DNA of 64,000 nucleotides from Aeromonas rivipollensis (GTDB lineage: Bacteria > Pseudomonadota > Gammaproteobacteria > Enterobacterales > Aeromonadaceae): the NCBI RefSeq assembly GCF_037811135.1, contig NZ_CP149130.1, positions 80,001-144,000 of the forward strand, written 5' to 3'. The position numbers and the translations under genes are program-made. The notes beneath the pieces are model-generated. The model made no database searches and had not been told where the DNA came from. It saw nothing but the letters and a program-made list of their open reading frames with translations. Every line of letters begins with the position of its first letter. Position 1 is the first letter of the stretch. Below, in pieces: positions 24,000 through 33,955 of the stretch.

Positions 24000-24881
24000 A
24001 TGAACCGCGCTCCCCTGCTGCTGATGATACTGGTCACCCTGCTGGCCGCCGCTGGCTGGCTCTTCTCGAAAGAGGCTATTCGCGAACTGCCCACCGCCGC
24101 CTTTATCGGCAGCCGCTTCCTGTTGGCCGCCCTGCTGCTGCTGCCACTCGCCTGGCTGCGGGAGCCGCCCCCCAGCCGTTCGCAACTGCTGCGTGCTGCC
24201 GGGTGCGGCACCCTGCTCGGGGCCAGCCTGCTGTTCTGGGTCACCGCCATCAGCCAGAGCGATGCGCTTGGCAGTGGCGCCTTCATCATGAGCGTGGCCA
24301 CCCTGATGGCGCCGCTCGCCGCCTGGGCCGCCTTCAAGGCCAGGCCCGGCCGCCACTACTGGCTCACCCTGCCCATCGCCGTGGCCGGCCTGCTGCTACT
24401 CTCCAGCAGCACCCAGTGGGGCGTGTCCCTGTCCCTGTTCTGGTTTCTGGCCGCTGCTGCCACCCTGGGGGTTCAGCTCGCGGTGCACCGCCACTTCGCC
24501 CAGTCCATTCCCCCTACCTGGCTCACCTGCATCCAGCTGGCGGTGACCGGCCTGATCGGCACCCTGCTCTCCCTGCTGACAGAGCAGTGGCCCGCCGACA
24601 TCAGCCAGGGAATCTGGGGCTGGTTTGCCGCCAGCGTCCTGATCGCCACCACACTGCGTTACTGGCTGCTCACCCATGCCCTGAGCCGGATGACCACGGC
24701 CCACGCCGCCCTGCTGATGCTGCTGGAACCCGTCTGGACCCTGATCCTGAGCACCCTCTTCTATGACGAGCCGCTGGGCCCTGCCAAGCTGGCCGGCGCC
24801 GGTCTGGTGCTGGGGGCTCTGGTGCTCTACCAGCTCCCCCTGTTGCTGCGAAGCCGCAAATTCAAAGCATCCAATGGATAA
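24000..24881 (+). CDS. EamA/DMT superfamily transporter
   Basis: The 293-residue protein has about ten hydrophobic segments and two EamA repeats (roughly 8-135 and 150-285). SKEAIRELPTAAFIGSRFLL and AHAALLMLLEPVWTLILS are typical DMT family sequence. It is probably an inner-membrane metabolite exporter. The substrate cannot be told from sequence or neighbours. Confidence 0.85.
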   Translation: MNRAPLLLMILVTLLAAAGWLFSKEAIRELPTAAFIGSRFLLAALLLLPLAWLREPPPSRSQLLRAAGCGTLLGASLLFWVTAISQSDALGSGAFIMSVATLMAPLAAWAAFKARPGRHYWLTLPIAVAGLLLLSSSTQWGVSLSLFWFLAAAATLGVQLAVHRHFAQSIPPTWLTCIQLAVTGLIGTLLSLLTEQWPADISQGIWGWFAASVLIATTLRYWLLTHALSRMTTAHAALLMLLEPVWTLILSTLFYDEPLGPAKLAGAGLVLGALVLYQLPLLLRSRKFKASNG

Positions 24882-24926
24882 GTGGCCGCTCCATCGACAG
24901 TAACGGGGTGGCTATCGGAAATGAAA

Positions 24927-24957
24927 ACGGGCCTGCACTTGCAGGCCCGTTCTTTTG
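24927..24957 (+). terminator. terminator after the EamA gene
   Basis: The stem ACGGGCCTGC/GCAGGCCCGT with loop ACTT is followed by TCTTTT, 45 bases after the stop. Confidence 0.85.
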
Positions 24958-25067
24958 GGCAGGGCGTCGTCCCATGGCCGCGCCGCCATCGCCTCGATGA
25001 CAAGGTGGCTCAAGTTGCGGTGGATTGTGCGACGAGGCCATGCCGTAGAGCGTCCTGGGGATATGAC

Positions 25068-25095
25068 ATAAAAAAGCCCCCGCATGGCGGAGGCT
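25068..25095 (-). terminator. yicC terminator
   Basis: On the minus strand the hairpin AGCCTCCGCCATGCGGGGGCT is followed by five further T, 20 bases after yicC. Confidence 0.85.
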
Positions 25096-25114
25096 GGTGC
25101 ATCGGCGAGAGGGA

Positions 25115-25978
25115 TCACTCGATGTTCTGAATTTGCTCGCGCATCTGTTCGATGAGGACTTTCAACTCGACGGCGGACTGGGTCACCTCGGCGTTGATGG
25201 ATTTGGAGCCCAGGGTGTTCGACTCGCGGTTGAACTCCTGCATCATGAAGTCGAGGCGACGGCCGCAGGCGCCACCCTTCTTCATGATCTTGATGGTTTC
25301 GCTGATGTGCATCTCCAGGCGATCCAGCTCCTCGGCCACGTCGATCTTCTGGGCCAGCAGCACGATTTCCTGCTCGATGCGTGCAGGGTCCAGCTCCACC
25401 TTGGCCTCGGCCAGGCGGTCGGTGAGCTTCTGGCGCTGCCACTCGATGATTTGCGGCAGGTGGACGCGCACCTTCTTCACTTCCACCTGGATGCCGTCCA
25501 GACGCTGCTGGATCAGCGCCTTGAGGTTGGCCCCTTCGCTGGCGCGGGAGGCGAGGAAATCTTCCATGGTCAGATCGAAGCCGCCGAGCAGCTCGGTGGC
25601 CACCGCGTCCATGTCCTGCTCGGCGGCAGCCATGACACCCGGCCAGCGCAGCACGTCCACCGGATTGAGCTGGCCCTGGCCCGCCTCTTTCATCACCCAG
25701 TTGGCGCTGTCGATGATCAGCTTGGCCAGCTCTTCATTGATGTGGAGCTGGCTGGCGGCGGCTTGGGCTGCCTCGAACCTCAGGTTGCACTCCACCTTGC
25801 CGCGCTGCAGCTTGGCACGGAAACGCTCACGCAGTACCGGCTCCAGGCTGCGCAGCTGCTCCGGCAGGCGGATGTAGGTTTCCAGATAGCGCTGGTTGAC
25901 CGAACGAATTTCCCAAACGGCTGTGCCCCAGTCGCCCTTGAATTCCTTGCGGGCGTAGGCGGTCATGCTGTGAATCAT
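25115..25978 (-). CDS. yicC: YicC/YloC family endoribonuclease
   Basis: The 287 residues match E. coli YicC along their length, starting MIHSMTAYARKEFKGDWGTA and RSVNQRYLETYIRLPEQ. The C-terminal DUF1732 part (FMMQEFNRESNTLGSKS) is also conserved. Family members are hexameric endoribonucleases, and E. coli YicC is reported to affect decay of small RNA RyhB. It is divergent from rph, the usual order. Confidence 0.94.
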   Translation of the reverse strand: MIHSMTAYARKEFKGDWGTAVWEIRSVNQRYLETYIRLPEQLRSLEPVLRERFRAKLQRGKVECNLRFEAAQAAASQLHINEELAKLIIDSANWVMKEAGQGQLNPVDVLRWPGVMAAAEQDMDAVATELLGGFDLTMEDFLASRASEGANLKALIQQRLDGIQVEVKKVRVHLPQIIEWQRQKLTDRLAEAKVELDPARIEQEIVLLAQKIDVAEELDRLEMHISETIKIMKKGGACGRRLDFMMQEFNRESNTLGSKSINAEVTQSAVELKVLIEQMREQIQNIE

Positions 25979-26125
25979 TGATTGTTCCGGGCTTGATGAA
26001 GTGTGCGGCCAGTATACTCAGCCAGGCTTGCCCCGTCAGCCGATGCCGTGGTTTTAGCGGCTGATATTTGGGGCGGGATCACTTATAATCCCCCGCCAAT
26101 TTGAGCCAGCCCAGAGGTCAGTCCC

Positions 26126-26842
<717 letters not shown>

Positions 26843-26854
26843 ATTTCTGATTTG

Positions 26855-26882
26855 AAAAACGCGGCATTGACCGCGTTTTTTT
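26855..26882 (+). promoter_or_regulatory. pyrE attenuator
   Basis: The hairpin AACGCGGCATTGACCGCGTT is followed by a seven-T run. It starts 12 bases after the rph stop and 44 bases before pyrE. In E. coli the same arrangement lets UTP level set how closely ribosomes finishing rph follow RNA polymerase, and hence whether pyrE is read. Conservation of the layout supports the same control here. Confidence 0.8.
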
Positions 26883-26925
26883 ATACCCCCACACCAGTAA
26901 ACGACAAGCCAAGCAAGGAGCCAGA

Positions 26926-27579
26926 ATGAAAGCCTACCAGCGTCAATTTATCGAGTTCGCCCTGGAGAAACAGGTTCTCAAATTCGGTGAGTTCACCCTG
27001 AAATCCGGCCGCAAGAGCCCCTACTTCTTCAACGCCGGCCTGTTCAACAGTGGCCGCGATCTGGCCCGCCTCGGCCGCTTCTATGCCGCCGCCCTGATGG
27101 ATGCCGGCATCGAATTCGATGTGCTGTTTGGCCCGGCCTACAAGGGGATCCCCATCGCCTCCGCCACCGCGGTGCAACTGGTGGAGCAGCACGACGTAGA
27201 CGTGCCCTGGTGCTTCAACCGCAAGGAGGCCAAGGATCACGGCGAGGGCGGCAATCTGGTGGGCAGCCCGCTCAAGGGGCGCATCATGCTGGTGGACGAC
27301 GTCATCACCGCCGGGACCGCCATCCGCGAATCCATGGATCTGATCCAGGCCAACGGCGCCTCCCTGGCCGGCGTGCTGATCGCCCTGGACCGTCAGGAGA
27401 AGGGCAAGGGCGAGCTCTCCGCCATCCAGGAAGTGGAGCGTGACTACGGCGCCCACATCATTGCCATCATCCAGATGAGCGACCTGATCCAGTATCTGGA
27501 AGAGAAGCTGGCAGAGCAGCCCGCGCTGGCCGAGCAACTGGCGGCCATGCAGGCCTATCGCGCCCAGTACGGCATCTGA
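26926..27579 (+). CDS. pyrE: orotate phosphoribosyltransferase
   Basis: It joins orotate and PRPP to give OMP in pyrimidine synthesis. The 217 residues begin [20 protein letters not shown]. They carry the PRPP-binding loop [17 protein letters not shown] (about 122-138). CAAGGAG-like AGCAAGGAGCC precedes the start. Confidence 0.98.
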   Translation: MKAYQRQFIEFALEKQVLKFGEFTLKSGRKSPYFFNAGLFNSGRDLARLGRFYAAALMDAGIEFDVLFGPAYKGIPIASATAVQLVEQHDVDVPWCFNRKEAKDHGEGGNLVGSPLKGRIMLVDDVITAGTAIRESMDLIQANGASLAGVLIALDRQEKGKGELSAIQEVERDYGAHIIAIIQMSDLIQYLEEKLAEQPALAEQLAAMQAYRAQYGI

Positions 27580-27590
27580 CGACCCGCTTT

Positions 27591-27635
27591 CCCCTCATCC
27601 CCGTCCCTTCTCCCGCGAGGGGAGAAGGGAGCAAA
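27591..27635. repeat. 45-base dispersed palindromic repeat, copy 1
   Basis: CCCCTCATCCCC is followed by the stem CCCTTCTCCC-GCGA-GGGGAGAAGGG. The same 45-base unit recurs at 50774 and 58126, always in intergenic DNA. It is a REP-like element. Here it sits 11 bases after pyrE. Confidence 0.85.
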
Positions 27636-27659
27636 TCGGTATGCTGCAGATCGCATCAG

Positions 27660-27685
27660 CGGCGCCAAAAGGCGCCGTTTCTTAT
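27660..27685 (+). terminator. pyrE terminator
   Basis: The stem CGGCGCC/GGCGCCG with an AAAA loop is followed by TTTCTTATTT, 80 bases past pyrE and just beyond the palindromic repeat. Confidence 0.75.
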
Positions 27686-27710
27686 TTGCACAAAAAGTTG
27701 GTGCGCTCAC

Positions 27711-27741
27711 TTGAGCTTGCCCTTACAGTAAAGGTTAAGGT
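27711..27741 (+). promoter_or_regulatory. MerR-type (probable CueR) promoter of copA
   Basis: A -35 TTGAGC (27711-27716) and a -10 TAAGGT (27736-27741) are separated by 19 bases, the overlong spacing typical of MerR-family targets. The spacer holds the near-perfect dyad CCCTTACAGTAAAGG (27720-27734). The cueR gene overlaps the end of copA, so the unit is probably autoregulated by copper. The assignment is inferred. Confidence 0.75.
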
Positions 27742-27768
27742 TTGCTGGTCTATCCGAGGAGGATTGTC

Positions 27769-30180
27769 ATGACCATGCATATTCAACTTCCCGTCAGCGG
27801 CATGAGCTGCGCCAACTGCGCCAGCCGCATCACCGCCGCCCTCAATCAGCTCGATGGGGTATCGGCCAGCGTCAACTTCGCGCTGGAGCAGGCGGCCATC
27901 GAGCTCGCCAGCAGCGATCGTCTGCCAGCTGTGCTGGACAGCATAGCCGCGCAGGGGTACGGCTATGGCAGTGAATCAGTGTCGTTTCAAATCAGTGGCA
28001 TGACCTGTGCCGGTTGTTCGGCGCGGCTGAACAAGATGCTGGCTGCCTTGCCTGGCGTCATCTCGGCCGAGGTGAATTTTTCCCTCGAGCAGGCCCGCAT
28101 CCTGTTGGTGCCCGGCACCCAGACCCCGGCTTCCCTGCGCACCCGGATTGAAGCGCTGGGCTTCGGTGCCCAGCTGGCGCAAGGCTCCGTCAGCCAGCGT
28201 CGTCAGCAACTGCTGGCCCGTGAGGAGCAGGAGGCCACCGCCGCCCGCCAGGCGCTGACTCAGGTGGTGATCTCGGCCCTGCTCACCCTGCCGCTGCTGG
28301 TGGGCATGGTCGCCATGGCCGGCCTGCTGCCCTGGCATCTACCCGCCTGGCTGGAGCTGGTGCTCGCCACTCCGGTGCAGTTCTGGATCGGGGCCCGCTT
28401 CTATCGCGGCGCCTGGCTTGCCCTCAAGAACCGCGCCGCCAACATGGATGTGCTGGTGGTGACAGGCACCAGTGCCGCCTATTTCTACAGCCTCTATCTG
28501 TTGCTGACCCTGGGGATGGCCGCCAGCGGCAAGCTCTATTTCGAGGCGAGTGCCATCATCATTACCTTGATTTCACTCGGGAAACTGCTGGAGGCGAGAG
28601 CCCGCCGCAGCACCCAGTCCGCCATTCGCGAGCTGATGGCGCTGCGGCCGGACACCGCCACCGTCTGGCGCGGCGAGGCCTGGCAGAGCGTCGCCATCGA
28701 CGAGGTGCTGCGCGGCGACAGGTTGCGGGTGCTGGTGGGGGAGCGGGTGCCGGTGGACGGCAAGATCCTGAGTGGTGAGAGCGAGCTGGATGAATCCATT
28801 CTCACCGGCGAGAGCCTGCCGGTGCCGCGCGCACTGGGGGATGCCGTGCTGGGCGGCGCCATCAACCGCTCCGGCGTGCTGGAGATAGAGGCCACGACCG
28901 TGGGTGAGGACTCCAGCCTCAGCAAGATCATCACCCTGGTGGAGCGTGCCCAGATGGGCAAGGCGCCGCTGCAGCAGCTGGTGGACAAGGTCTCCGCCAT
29001 CTTCGTGCCTGTGGTCATGGCCATCGCCCTGTTCACCCTGCTGGCCTGGTATGCCTACAGTAACGACTTCGGCCAGGCGCTGCTCGCCGCCGTTGCCGTG
29101 CTGGTCATCGCTTGCCCCTGCGCCCTCGGCTTGGCGACCCCGGCCGCCATCGTCACCGGCACCGGGGTGGCGGCTCGCCACGGCATTCTGATCAAGGATG
29201 TGGATACCCTGCAGAAGGCCCACGCCATCAAGGCGCTCATCTTCGACAAGACAGGCACCCTCACCCAGGGCAAACCCGTGCTGGCGAGCTGGAGCGGCAC
29301 CGACGAACAACTACGCCTCGCCGCCGCCCTGCAACAGGCGAGCGAGCACCCGCTGGCGCTGGCGATGCGCGAGGCGATCGGCAAGGAGGTGGCGCTGCCC
29401 CAGCCCGAAGCCGTGGAGGTACGGGTCGGTGCCGGTATTCTCGGTCAGGTGGCGGGTCACAAGGTGGCCATCGGCAACGCCTCCCTGCTGGCTCAGCTCG
29501 GCATTGAGCCGCCACAACAGGATGAAGCACCCGCCGACGGCGCGACCCGGGTCTGGGTCGCCATCGACGGCGTTGCGGTGGCTATCGCCGCCCTGGCCGA
29601 TACCCTGCGCCCAGAGAGCCCCGAGGCTATCGCCATCCTGCGCCAGCGCGGCATTGCCAGCTGGCTGGTGAGCGGCGACGCCCCGGCACCGGTGGCCCAT
29701 ATCGCCGCCAAACTGGGGCTGGACGGGGCTTTTGACTCTGTGCTGCCCGCTGGCAAAGTGGAGAAAGTGGAGGCGCTGCGCGCCCGCACCCAGGGCCTGG
29801 TGGCCATGGTGGGGGACGGGGTGAACGACGCCCCGGCGCTGGCGGCGGCAGACGTGGGGATCGCCATGGGCTCAGGCTCGGATGTGGCGATGGAGACCGC
29901 CTCCATCACCCTCATGCGATCCGACCCGCGGCTGGTGGCCGATGCCATCGACATCTCGGCGGCCACCTGGCGCACCATACAGCAGAACCTGTTCTGGGCC
30001 TTCGTGTTCAATGTGATCGGCATTCCGCTGGCGGCGCTGGGCTATCTCAGCCCCGAGCTGGCGGGGGCGGCCATGGCCCTGAGCAGCATCACGGTATTGA
30101 GCAATTCCCTGTTACTGAAACGCTGGCAGCCCAGGGCGGGTGGCCAGCGCCAATCTGAATCGCAAAGGAGTCATCCATGA
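27769..30180 (+). CDS. copA: copper-exporting P1B-type ATPase
   Basis: It pumps Cu(I) (or Ag(I)) out of the cytoplasm. The 803 residues have two N-terminal heavy-metal domains (GMSCANCAS near 10-18 and GMTCAGCSA near 76-84). Membrane helices, the transport motif CPCALG, the phosphorylation site DKTGTLTQGK and the hinge GDGVNDAPAL follow. GAGGAGGA precedes the chosen ATG at 27769; a nine-codon upstream extension is unlikely. The stop overlaps cueR by four bases. Confidence 0.96.
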   Translation: MTMHIQLPVSGMSCANCASRITAALNQLDGVSASVNFALEQAAIELASSDRLPAVLDSIAAQGYGYGSESVSFQISGMTCAGCSARLNKMLAALPGVISAEVNFSLEQARILLVPGTQTPASLRTRIEALGFGAQLAQGSVSQRRQQLLAREEQEATAARQALTQVVISALLTLPLLVGMVAMAGLLPWHLPAWLELVLATPVQFWIGARFYRGAWLALKNRAANMDVLVVTGTSAAYFYSLYLLLTLGMAASGKLYFEASAIIITLISLGKLLEARARRSTQSAIRELMALRPDTATVWRGEAWQSVAIDEVLRGDRLRVLVGERVPVDGKILSGESELDESILTGESLPVPRALGDAVLGGAINRSGVLEIEATTVGEDSSLSKIITLVERAQMGKAPLQQLVDKVSAIFVPVVMAIALFTLLAWYAYSNDFGQALLAAVAVLVIACPCALGLATPAAIVTGTGVAARHGILIKDVDTLQKAHAIKALIFDKTGTLTQGKPVLASWSGTDEQLRLAAALQQASEHPLALAMREAIGKEVALPQPEAVEVRVGAGILGQVAGHKVAIGNASLLAQLGIEPPQQDEAPADGATRVWVAIDGVAVAIAALADTLRPESPEAIAILRQRGIASWLVSGDAPAPVAHIAAKLGLDGAFDSVLPAGKVEKVEALRARTQGLVAMVGDGVNDAPALAAADVGIAMGSGSDVAMETASITLMRSDPRLVADAIDISAATWRTIQQNLFWAFVFNVIGIPLAALGYLSPELAGAAMALSSITVLSNSLLLKRWQPRAGGQRQSESQRSHP

Positions 30181-30566
30181 ACATCAGCAAGGTTGCCAAG
30201 GCCACTGGGCTGTCCGCCAAGACCATTCGCTACTACGAGAGCATCGGCCTCATCTCGGCTCCGGTGCGCAGTGACAACGGCTATCGCAGTTACACAGACG
30301 GTGCTCTGCGGGAGCTGCGCTTCGTCAAGCGGGCGCGGGAGACCGGCTTCAACCTCGAGGAGTGCCAGGAGCTGCTGGCGCTCTATCGGGACGAGCACAG
30401 GACCAGCGCCCAGGTGAAGAAGCTGGCGCAGGAGAAGATCGTCGATCTGCGGGCCCGGATCGCCGGTCTGCAGGCCATGCTCAGCTCCCTGGAGGAGGTG
30501 GTGGGGTGCTGCCACGGGGACGCGAATCCCCAATGCCCCATCCTCGACGAACTCGAAAAGGGCTGA
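30177..30566 (+). CDS. cueR: copper-responsive MerR-family activator
   Basis: The 129 residues start MNISKVAKATGLSAKTIRYYE (MerR helix-turn-helix), followed by the long dimerisation helix. The metal loop CHGDANPQCPI has two Cys seven residues apart, the CueR pattern for monovalent Cu/Ag. The start codon overlaps the copA stop (ATGA), so translation is coupled. It should activate the 19-base-spaced promoter upstream of copA. Confidence 0.93.
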   Translation: MNISKVAKATGLSAKTIRYYESIGLISAPVRSDNGYRSYTDGALRELRFVKRARETGFNLEECQELLALYRDEHRTSAQVKKLAQEKIVDLRARIAGLQAMLSSLEEVVGCCHGDANPQCPILDELEKG

Positions 30567-30722
30567 GGGAGCCCGGGCAGGCTGGAGTGTCCCGGGATCC
30601 TGCCTGTGCTGCGCGGCGCACGGCGGATTGGGGGCTGAGTGGCTGCTTAATAGCGGGCGATTGATTGTTGAGCAGGAAAAGGGAGTGTTAAACTGTGCGG
30701 CTCTTGTACAGGGAGTACCCAG

Positions 30723-31877
30723 TTGACCCAGAGTGTGAATCACCAGGTGCGGCGGGCCATCATGGTCCAGCTCTATACCCACGCCTCCTTCAGCCTGCCT
30801 TGTCTGGCGCTGCTGGCGATCAGCTGGAGCCTGCTGTTCCACGACTACCTGCCCGCTAGGGAGGCGCTCGGCTGGCTTGGCCTGGTCTTCCTGCTGTTGC
30901 TGGGGCGCTGGTGGCACCTGCGCTGGCGTCAGCCACGGCTGGCAGAGCTCCCGCTGCCGGTGCTGGAGCGGGAGCTCTTCATAGGGGTGACCATCACCTC
31001 CATCATCTGGGCGCTTGGCGTGCTGCTCTACATGGACAGACTGCCGGACACCTACCGCGCCGCCATGATGATGCTCACCAGCCTGATCCTCACCGGCAGC
31101 GCCATCATGCTGTTCGGCAGTCGCCGCACCCTCTATGGGGCAGTGCTGCCGCTCGGGTTCGCCATGCTGTTCGAGCTCAGCGACGGCAACGAGCAGGAGC
31201 GGATCGTCTCCTGCATGCTGGCGGGTTACCTGTTCGTGTTCCTGCCGACCCTGCTGCGCCGGTTGCGCCGGGATCAGGTAGCCTCCCTCTACCACAGTTT
31301 TTCCAACGCCGACCTGGTGGCCGAACTCAAGGTGGTCTCGGAGCATCTCAAGCTCACCTCCCGCCTGGACGGCCTGACCGGCATCGCCAACCGGGCTCAC
31401 CTGGACGACACCCTGGCGCGAGCCTGGCGCCGCTGTCACAGGGCCAGGGCGCCTCTCTCCCTGGTGCTGGTGGATGTGGACTACTTCAAGCAGTTCAACG
31501 ATCACTATGGCCATCAGCTGGGGGACCAGTGCCTGCAGCAAGTGGCGGGCCTGCTGGCCGAGGTGCTGCGGCGGGAAGACGATCTGGCCGCTCGTTACGG
31601 CGGGGAGGAGTTCGCCCTGCTGCTGCCCTGCACCACCTTGCAGGGGGCCATGCAGATCGCCGAACAGGTGCAAACGGCCCTGCGAACCCTGGGCATTCCC
31701 CACCACAAGTCCCGGGTATCCGGCCGGGTCAGTTGCAGCTTCGGGGTGGCGACCCTGGTGCCGGATCAGCACAACTCCATCACCGAGCTTATCCAAAAAG
31801 CGGATGCGGCCCTCTATCAGGCCAAGCATAATGGCCGGGATCGTATCGAAGTAGCCTTGATGGGTAAGGTTGCCTGA
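30723..31877 (+). CDS. membrane diguanylate cyclase (GGDEF)
   Basis: The 384-residue protein uses a TTG start with GGGAG eight bases upstream; an ATG 13 codons later is the alternative. Roughly six hydrophobic segments lie in residues 18-180 and form an unassigned sensor. A GGDEF domain follows (about 205-380) with the active-site signature RYGGEEFALLL. An intact RxxD inhibitory site (REDD) lies five residues before GGEEF, so it should make cyclic di-GMP and be product-inhibited. The signal is unknown. Confidence 0.9.
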   Translation: MTQSVNHQVRRAIMVQLYTHASFSLPCLALLAISWSLLFHDYLPAREALGWLGLVFLLLLGRWWHLRWRQPRLAELPLPVLERELFIGVTITSIIWALGVLLYMDRLPDTYRAAMMMLTSLILTGSAIMLFGSRRTLYGAVLPLGFAMLFELSDGNEQERIVSCMLAGYLFVFLPTLLRRLRRDQVASLYHSFSNADLVAELKVVSEHLKLTSRLDGLTGIANRAHLDDTLARAWRRCHRARAPLSLVLVDVDYFKQFNDHYGHQLGDQCLQQVAGLLAEVLRREDDLAARYGGEEFALLLPCTTLQGAMQIAEQVQTALRTLGIPHHKSRVSGRVSCSFGVATLVPDQHNSITELIQKADAALYQAKHNGRDRIEVALMGKVA

Positions 31878-31907
31878 GTTTCACATGACAGATTAAAGAG
31901 GTCGTCT

Positions 31908-32171
31908 ATGCAATGTCATCGTATCGAAGAGCTGCTGGAGCTGCTGCAGCCCGCCTGGATCAAGGAGCAGGATCTCAGCTTGGTGCAATTCATCGCCAAA
32001 CTGGCGGCCGAGGCCGGCTATGAGGGCGCCCTGTCCGAGCTGACCGACGACATGCTGATCTACCACCTCAAGATGCGCGAATCCGACAAGCAGGCGATGA
32101 TCCCGGGCCTGGCCAAGGATCATGTTCCTGACTTCAAGGAAGCCCTGCTCAAGGCCCGCGGCATCAAGTAA
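31908..32171 (+). CDS. yihD: YihD family protein (DUF1040)
   Basis: The 87 residues match E. coli YihD (89 residues), with [36 protein letters not shown] and a [11 protein letters not shown] end. The function is unknown. In E. coli the order is yihD-srkA-dsbA, and here the same order holds with ccoG inserted. It ends at its own terminator. Confidence 0.9.
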   Translation: MQCHRIEELLELLQPAWIKEQDLSLVQFIAKLAAEAGYEGALSELTDDMLIYHLKMRESDKQAMIPGLAKDHVPDFKEALLKARGIK

Positions 32172-32217
32172 CGCGACCGCCGGGTTGCCGGAAGAGGAAG
32201 GTTTCAAGAGAATCTCT

Positions 32218-32254
32218 AAAAAGGCCCATAGTCAACTGGCTATGGGCCTTTTTT
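32218..32254 (+). terminator. yihD terminator
   Basis: The stem AAGGCCCATAG/TATGGGCCTT is followed by TTTTTTG, 47 bases after the gene. Confidence 0.9.
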
Positions 32255-32368
32255 GTTGCCTGAAATTGCGACGGCACTCGAACTATAGATACATTTAACC
32301 CACACAATTAGCAGGCTGTTTAAGATATAATCGCCTTCATAACAATATGAGTGGAGCTATGTGCTGCA

Positions 32369-33820
32369 ATGGCCGACCAGGACAAGATCGATATCAAGGA
32401 TGTGACCGACAAGAACGTCACCGGGACCTTCAATCCCCACACGTTCAAGGCGGGCGATGACAGGTTCAATCCCGGCAACCGCATCTACGTCAGGTCCCAG
32501 ACCGGCTACTGGCAGCGGGTGCGCAAGGTCATGGGCTGGTTCTTCGTCGCCCTCTTCGTCACCTTGCCCCTGCTGCGCTACGACGGCCGCCAGGCGGTAC
32601 TGTTCGATCTGGAGCATCAGCAGTTCCACATCTTCGGCGCTACCATCTGGCCGCAGGATCTGACCCTGCTGGCCTGGGTCTTCATGATCGCCGCCTTCGC
32701 CCTCTTCTTCGTCACCACCTTCCTCGGCCGGGTCTGGTGCGGCTATCTCTGCCCCCAGACGGTGTGGACCTTCATGTTCATCTGGTTCGAGGAGAAGCTG
32801 GAAGGCGCCGCCAACAAGCGCCGCAAGCTGGATGCAGCCCCCTGGAGTGGCGAGAAGCTGGCCCGCAAGGGCGCCAAGCACCTGGCCTGGATCCTGCTGT
32901 CGCTGGGCACCGGCCTCACCTTCGTCGCCTACTTCCAGGATGTGTTCCAGCTGGTGCCTGACTTCTTCACCTTGCAGGCGAGCGGCTGGGTCATCTTCTG
33001 GGTGCTCTTCTTCGCCGCCTGCACCTACGGCAACGCCGGCTGGATGCGCGCCATCATGTGCATCCACATGTGCCCCTATGCCCGCTTCCAGTCCGCCATG
33101 TTCGACAAGGACACCTACATAGTCGGCTACGACAGCAAGCGCGGCGAGACCCGTGGCGCCCGTGGCCGCAAGGCCGATCCCAAGGCGCTGGGGCTGGGGG
33201 ACTGCATCGATTGCGATCTCTGCGTGCAGGTCTGCCCGACCGGCATCGACATCCGCGACGGCCTGCAGTACGAGTGCATCAACTGCGGCGCCTGCGTCGA
33301 TGCCTGCGATCAGACCATGGATCGGATGGGCTATCCGAAGGGGCTGATCAGCTACACCACTGAGCACAAGCTGGCCCACAACCAGACCCATGTGGCCAGG
33401 CCCAAGCTGCTCGGCTATGGCCTGGTGATGGTCATCATGCTGGGGGTCTTCGTCTACAACGCCATGTCCATCATGCCCATGGGGCTCGACATACTGCGGG
33501 ATCGCAACCAGCTGTTCCGGGAGAACAGCGAGGGGCTCATCGAGAACACCTATACCCTGAAGATCCTCAACAAGACACTGCAATCCCAGACCTATCAACT
33601 GGATGTGGAAGGGTTGCCGGAGCACCAGTGGTTCGGCCCGCGGGAAGTGACTCTCAAACCAGGGGAAATCTTCACCCTGCCGGTGAGCCTGGCGGTGGAT
33701 CCCTTCAACCTGAAGCGGCCGACCCTGGATGTCCAGTTCGTGCTCAAACGGGAAGGAGCCGCACCGGACGACAGCAAGGGCACCCTGCGCCAGCCCAGCA
33801 AGTTTATCAGCCGGCTCTGA
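32369..33820 (+). CDS. ccoG: cbb3 oxidase accessory protein CcoG (FixG/RdxA)
   Basis: The 483-residue inner-membrane iron-sulfur protein is implicated in copper handling for cbb3 cytochrome oxidase assembly. It has membrane helices near 55-75, 95-125, 170-190 and 345-365. Two [4Fe-4S] motifs are present (CIDCDLCVQVCP and CINCGACVDACD), with a periplasmic immunoglobulin-like C-terminal domain (400-480). I chose the ATG at 32369; GTG at 32351 is in frame but overlaps GGAG. A -10-like TATAAT lies near 32325. No cco operon is adjacent. Confidence 0.92.
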   Translation: MADQDKIDIKDVTDKNVTGTFNPHTFKAGDDRFNPGNRIYVRSQTGYWQRVRKVMGWFFVALFVTLPLLRYDGRQAVLFDLEHQQFHIFGATIWPQDLTLLAWVFMIAAFALFFVTTFLGRVWCGYLCPQTVWTFMFIWFEEKLEGAANKRRKLDAAPWSGEKLARKGAKHLAWILLSLGTGLTFVAYFQDVFQLVPDFFTLQASGWVIFWVLFFAACTYGNAGWMRAIMCIHMCPYARFQSAMFDKDTYIVGYDSKRGETRGARGRKADPKALGLGDCIDCDLCVQVCPTGIDIRDGLQYECINCGACVDACDQTMDRMGYPKGLISYTTEHKLAHNQTHVARPKLLGYGLVMVIMLGVFVYNAMSIMPMGLDILRDRNQLFRENSEGLIENTYTLKILNKTLQSQTYQLDVEGLPEHQWFGPREVTLKPGEIFTLPVSLAVDPFNLKRPTLDVQFVLKREGAAPDDSKGTLRQPSKFISRL

Positions 33821-33955
33821 GGGGCCGTCCCGGACAGCTGATCCGGCGTGCCACGGGCGTCCGTGGAATGTTCCGGATCGGGATCATGGGCGGCATTGAT
33901 TGGCTATCTCGGATAGAATGGGGCGCAACAGCGCCCCTTTCTCATGGTGGATGAC

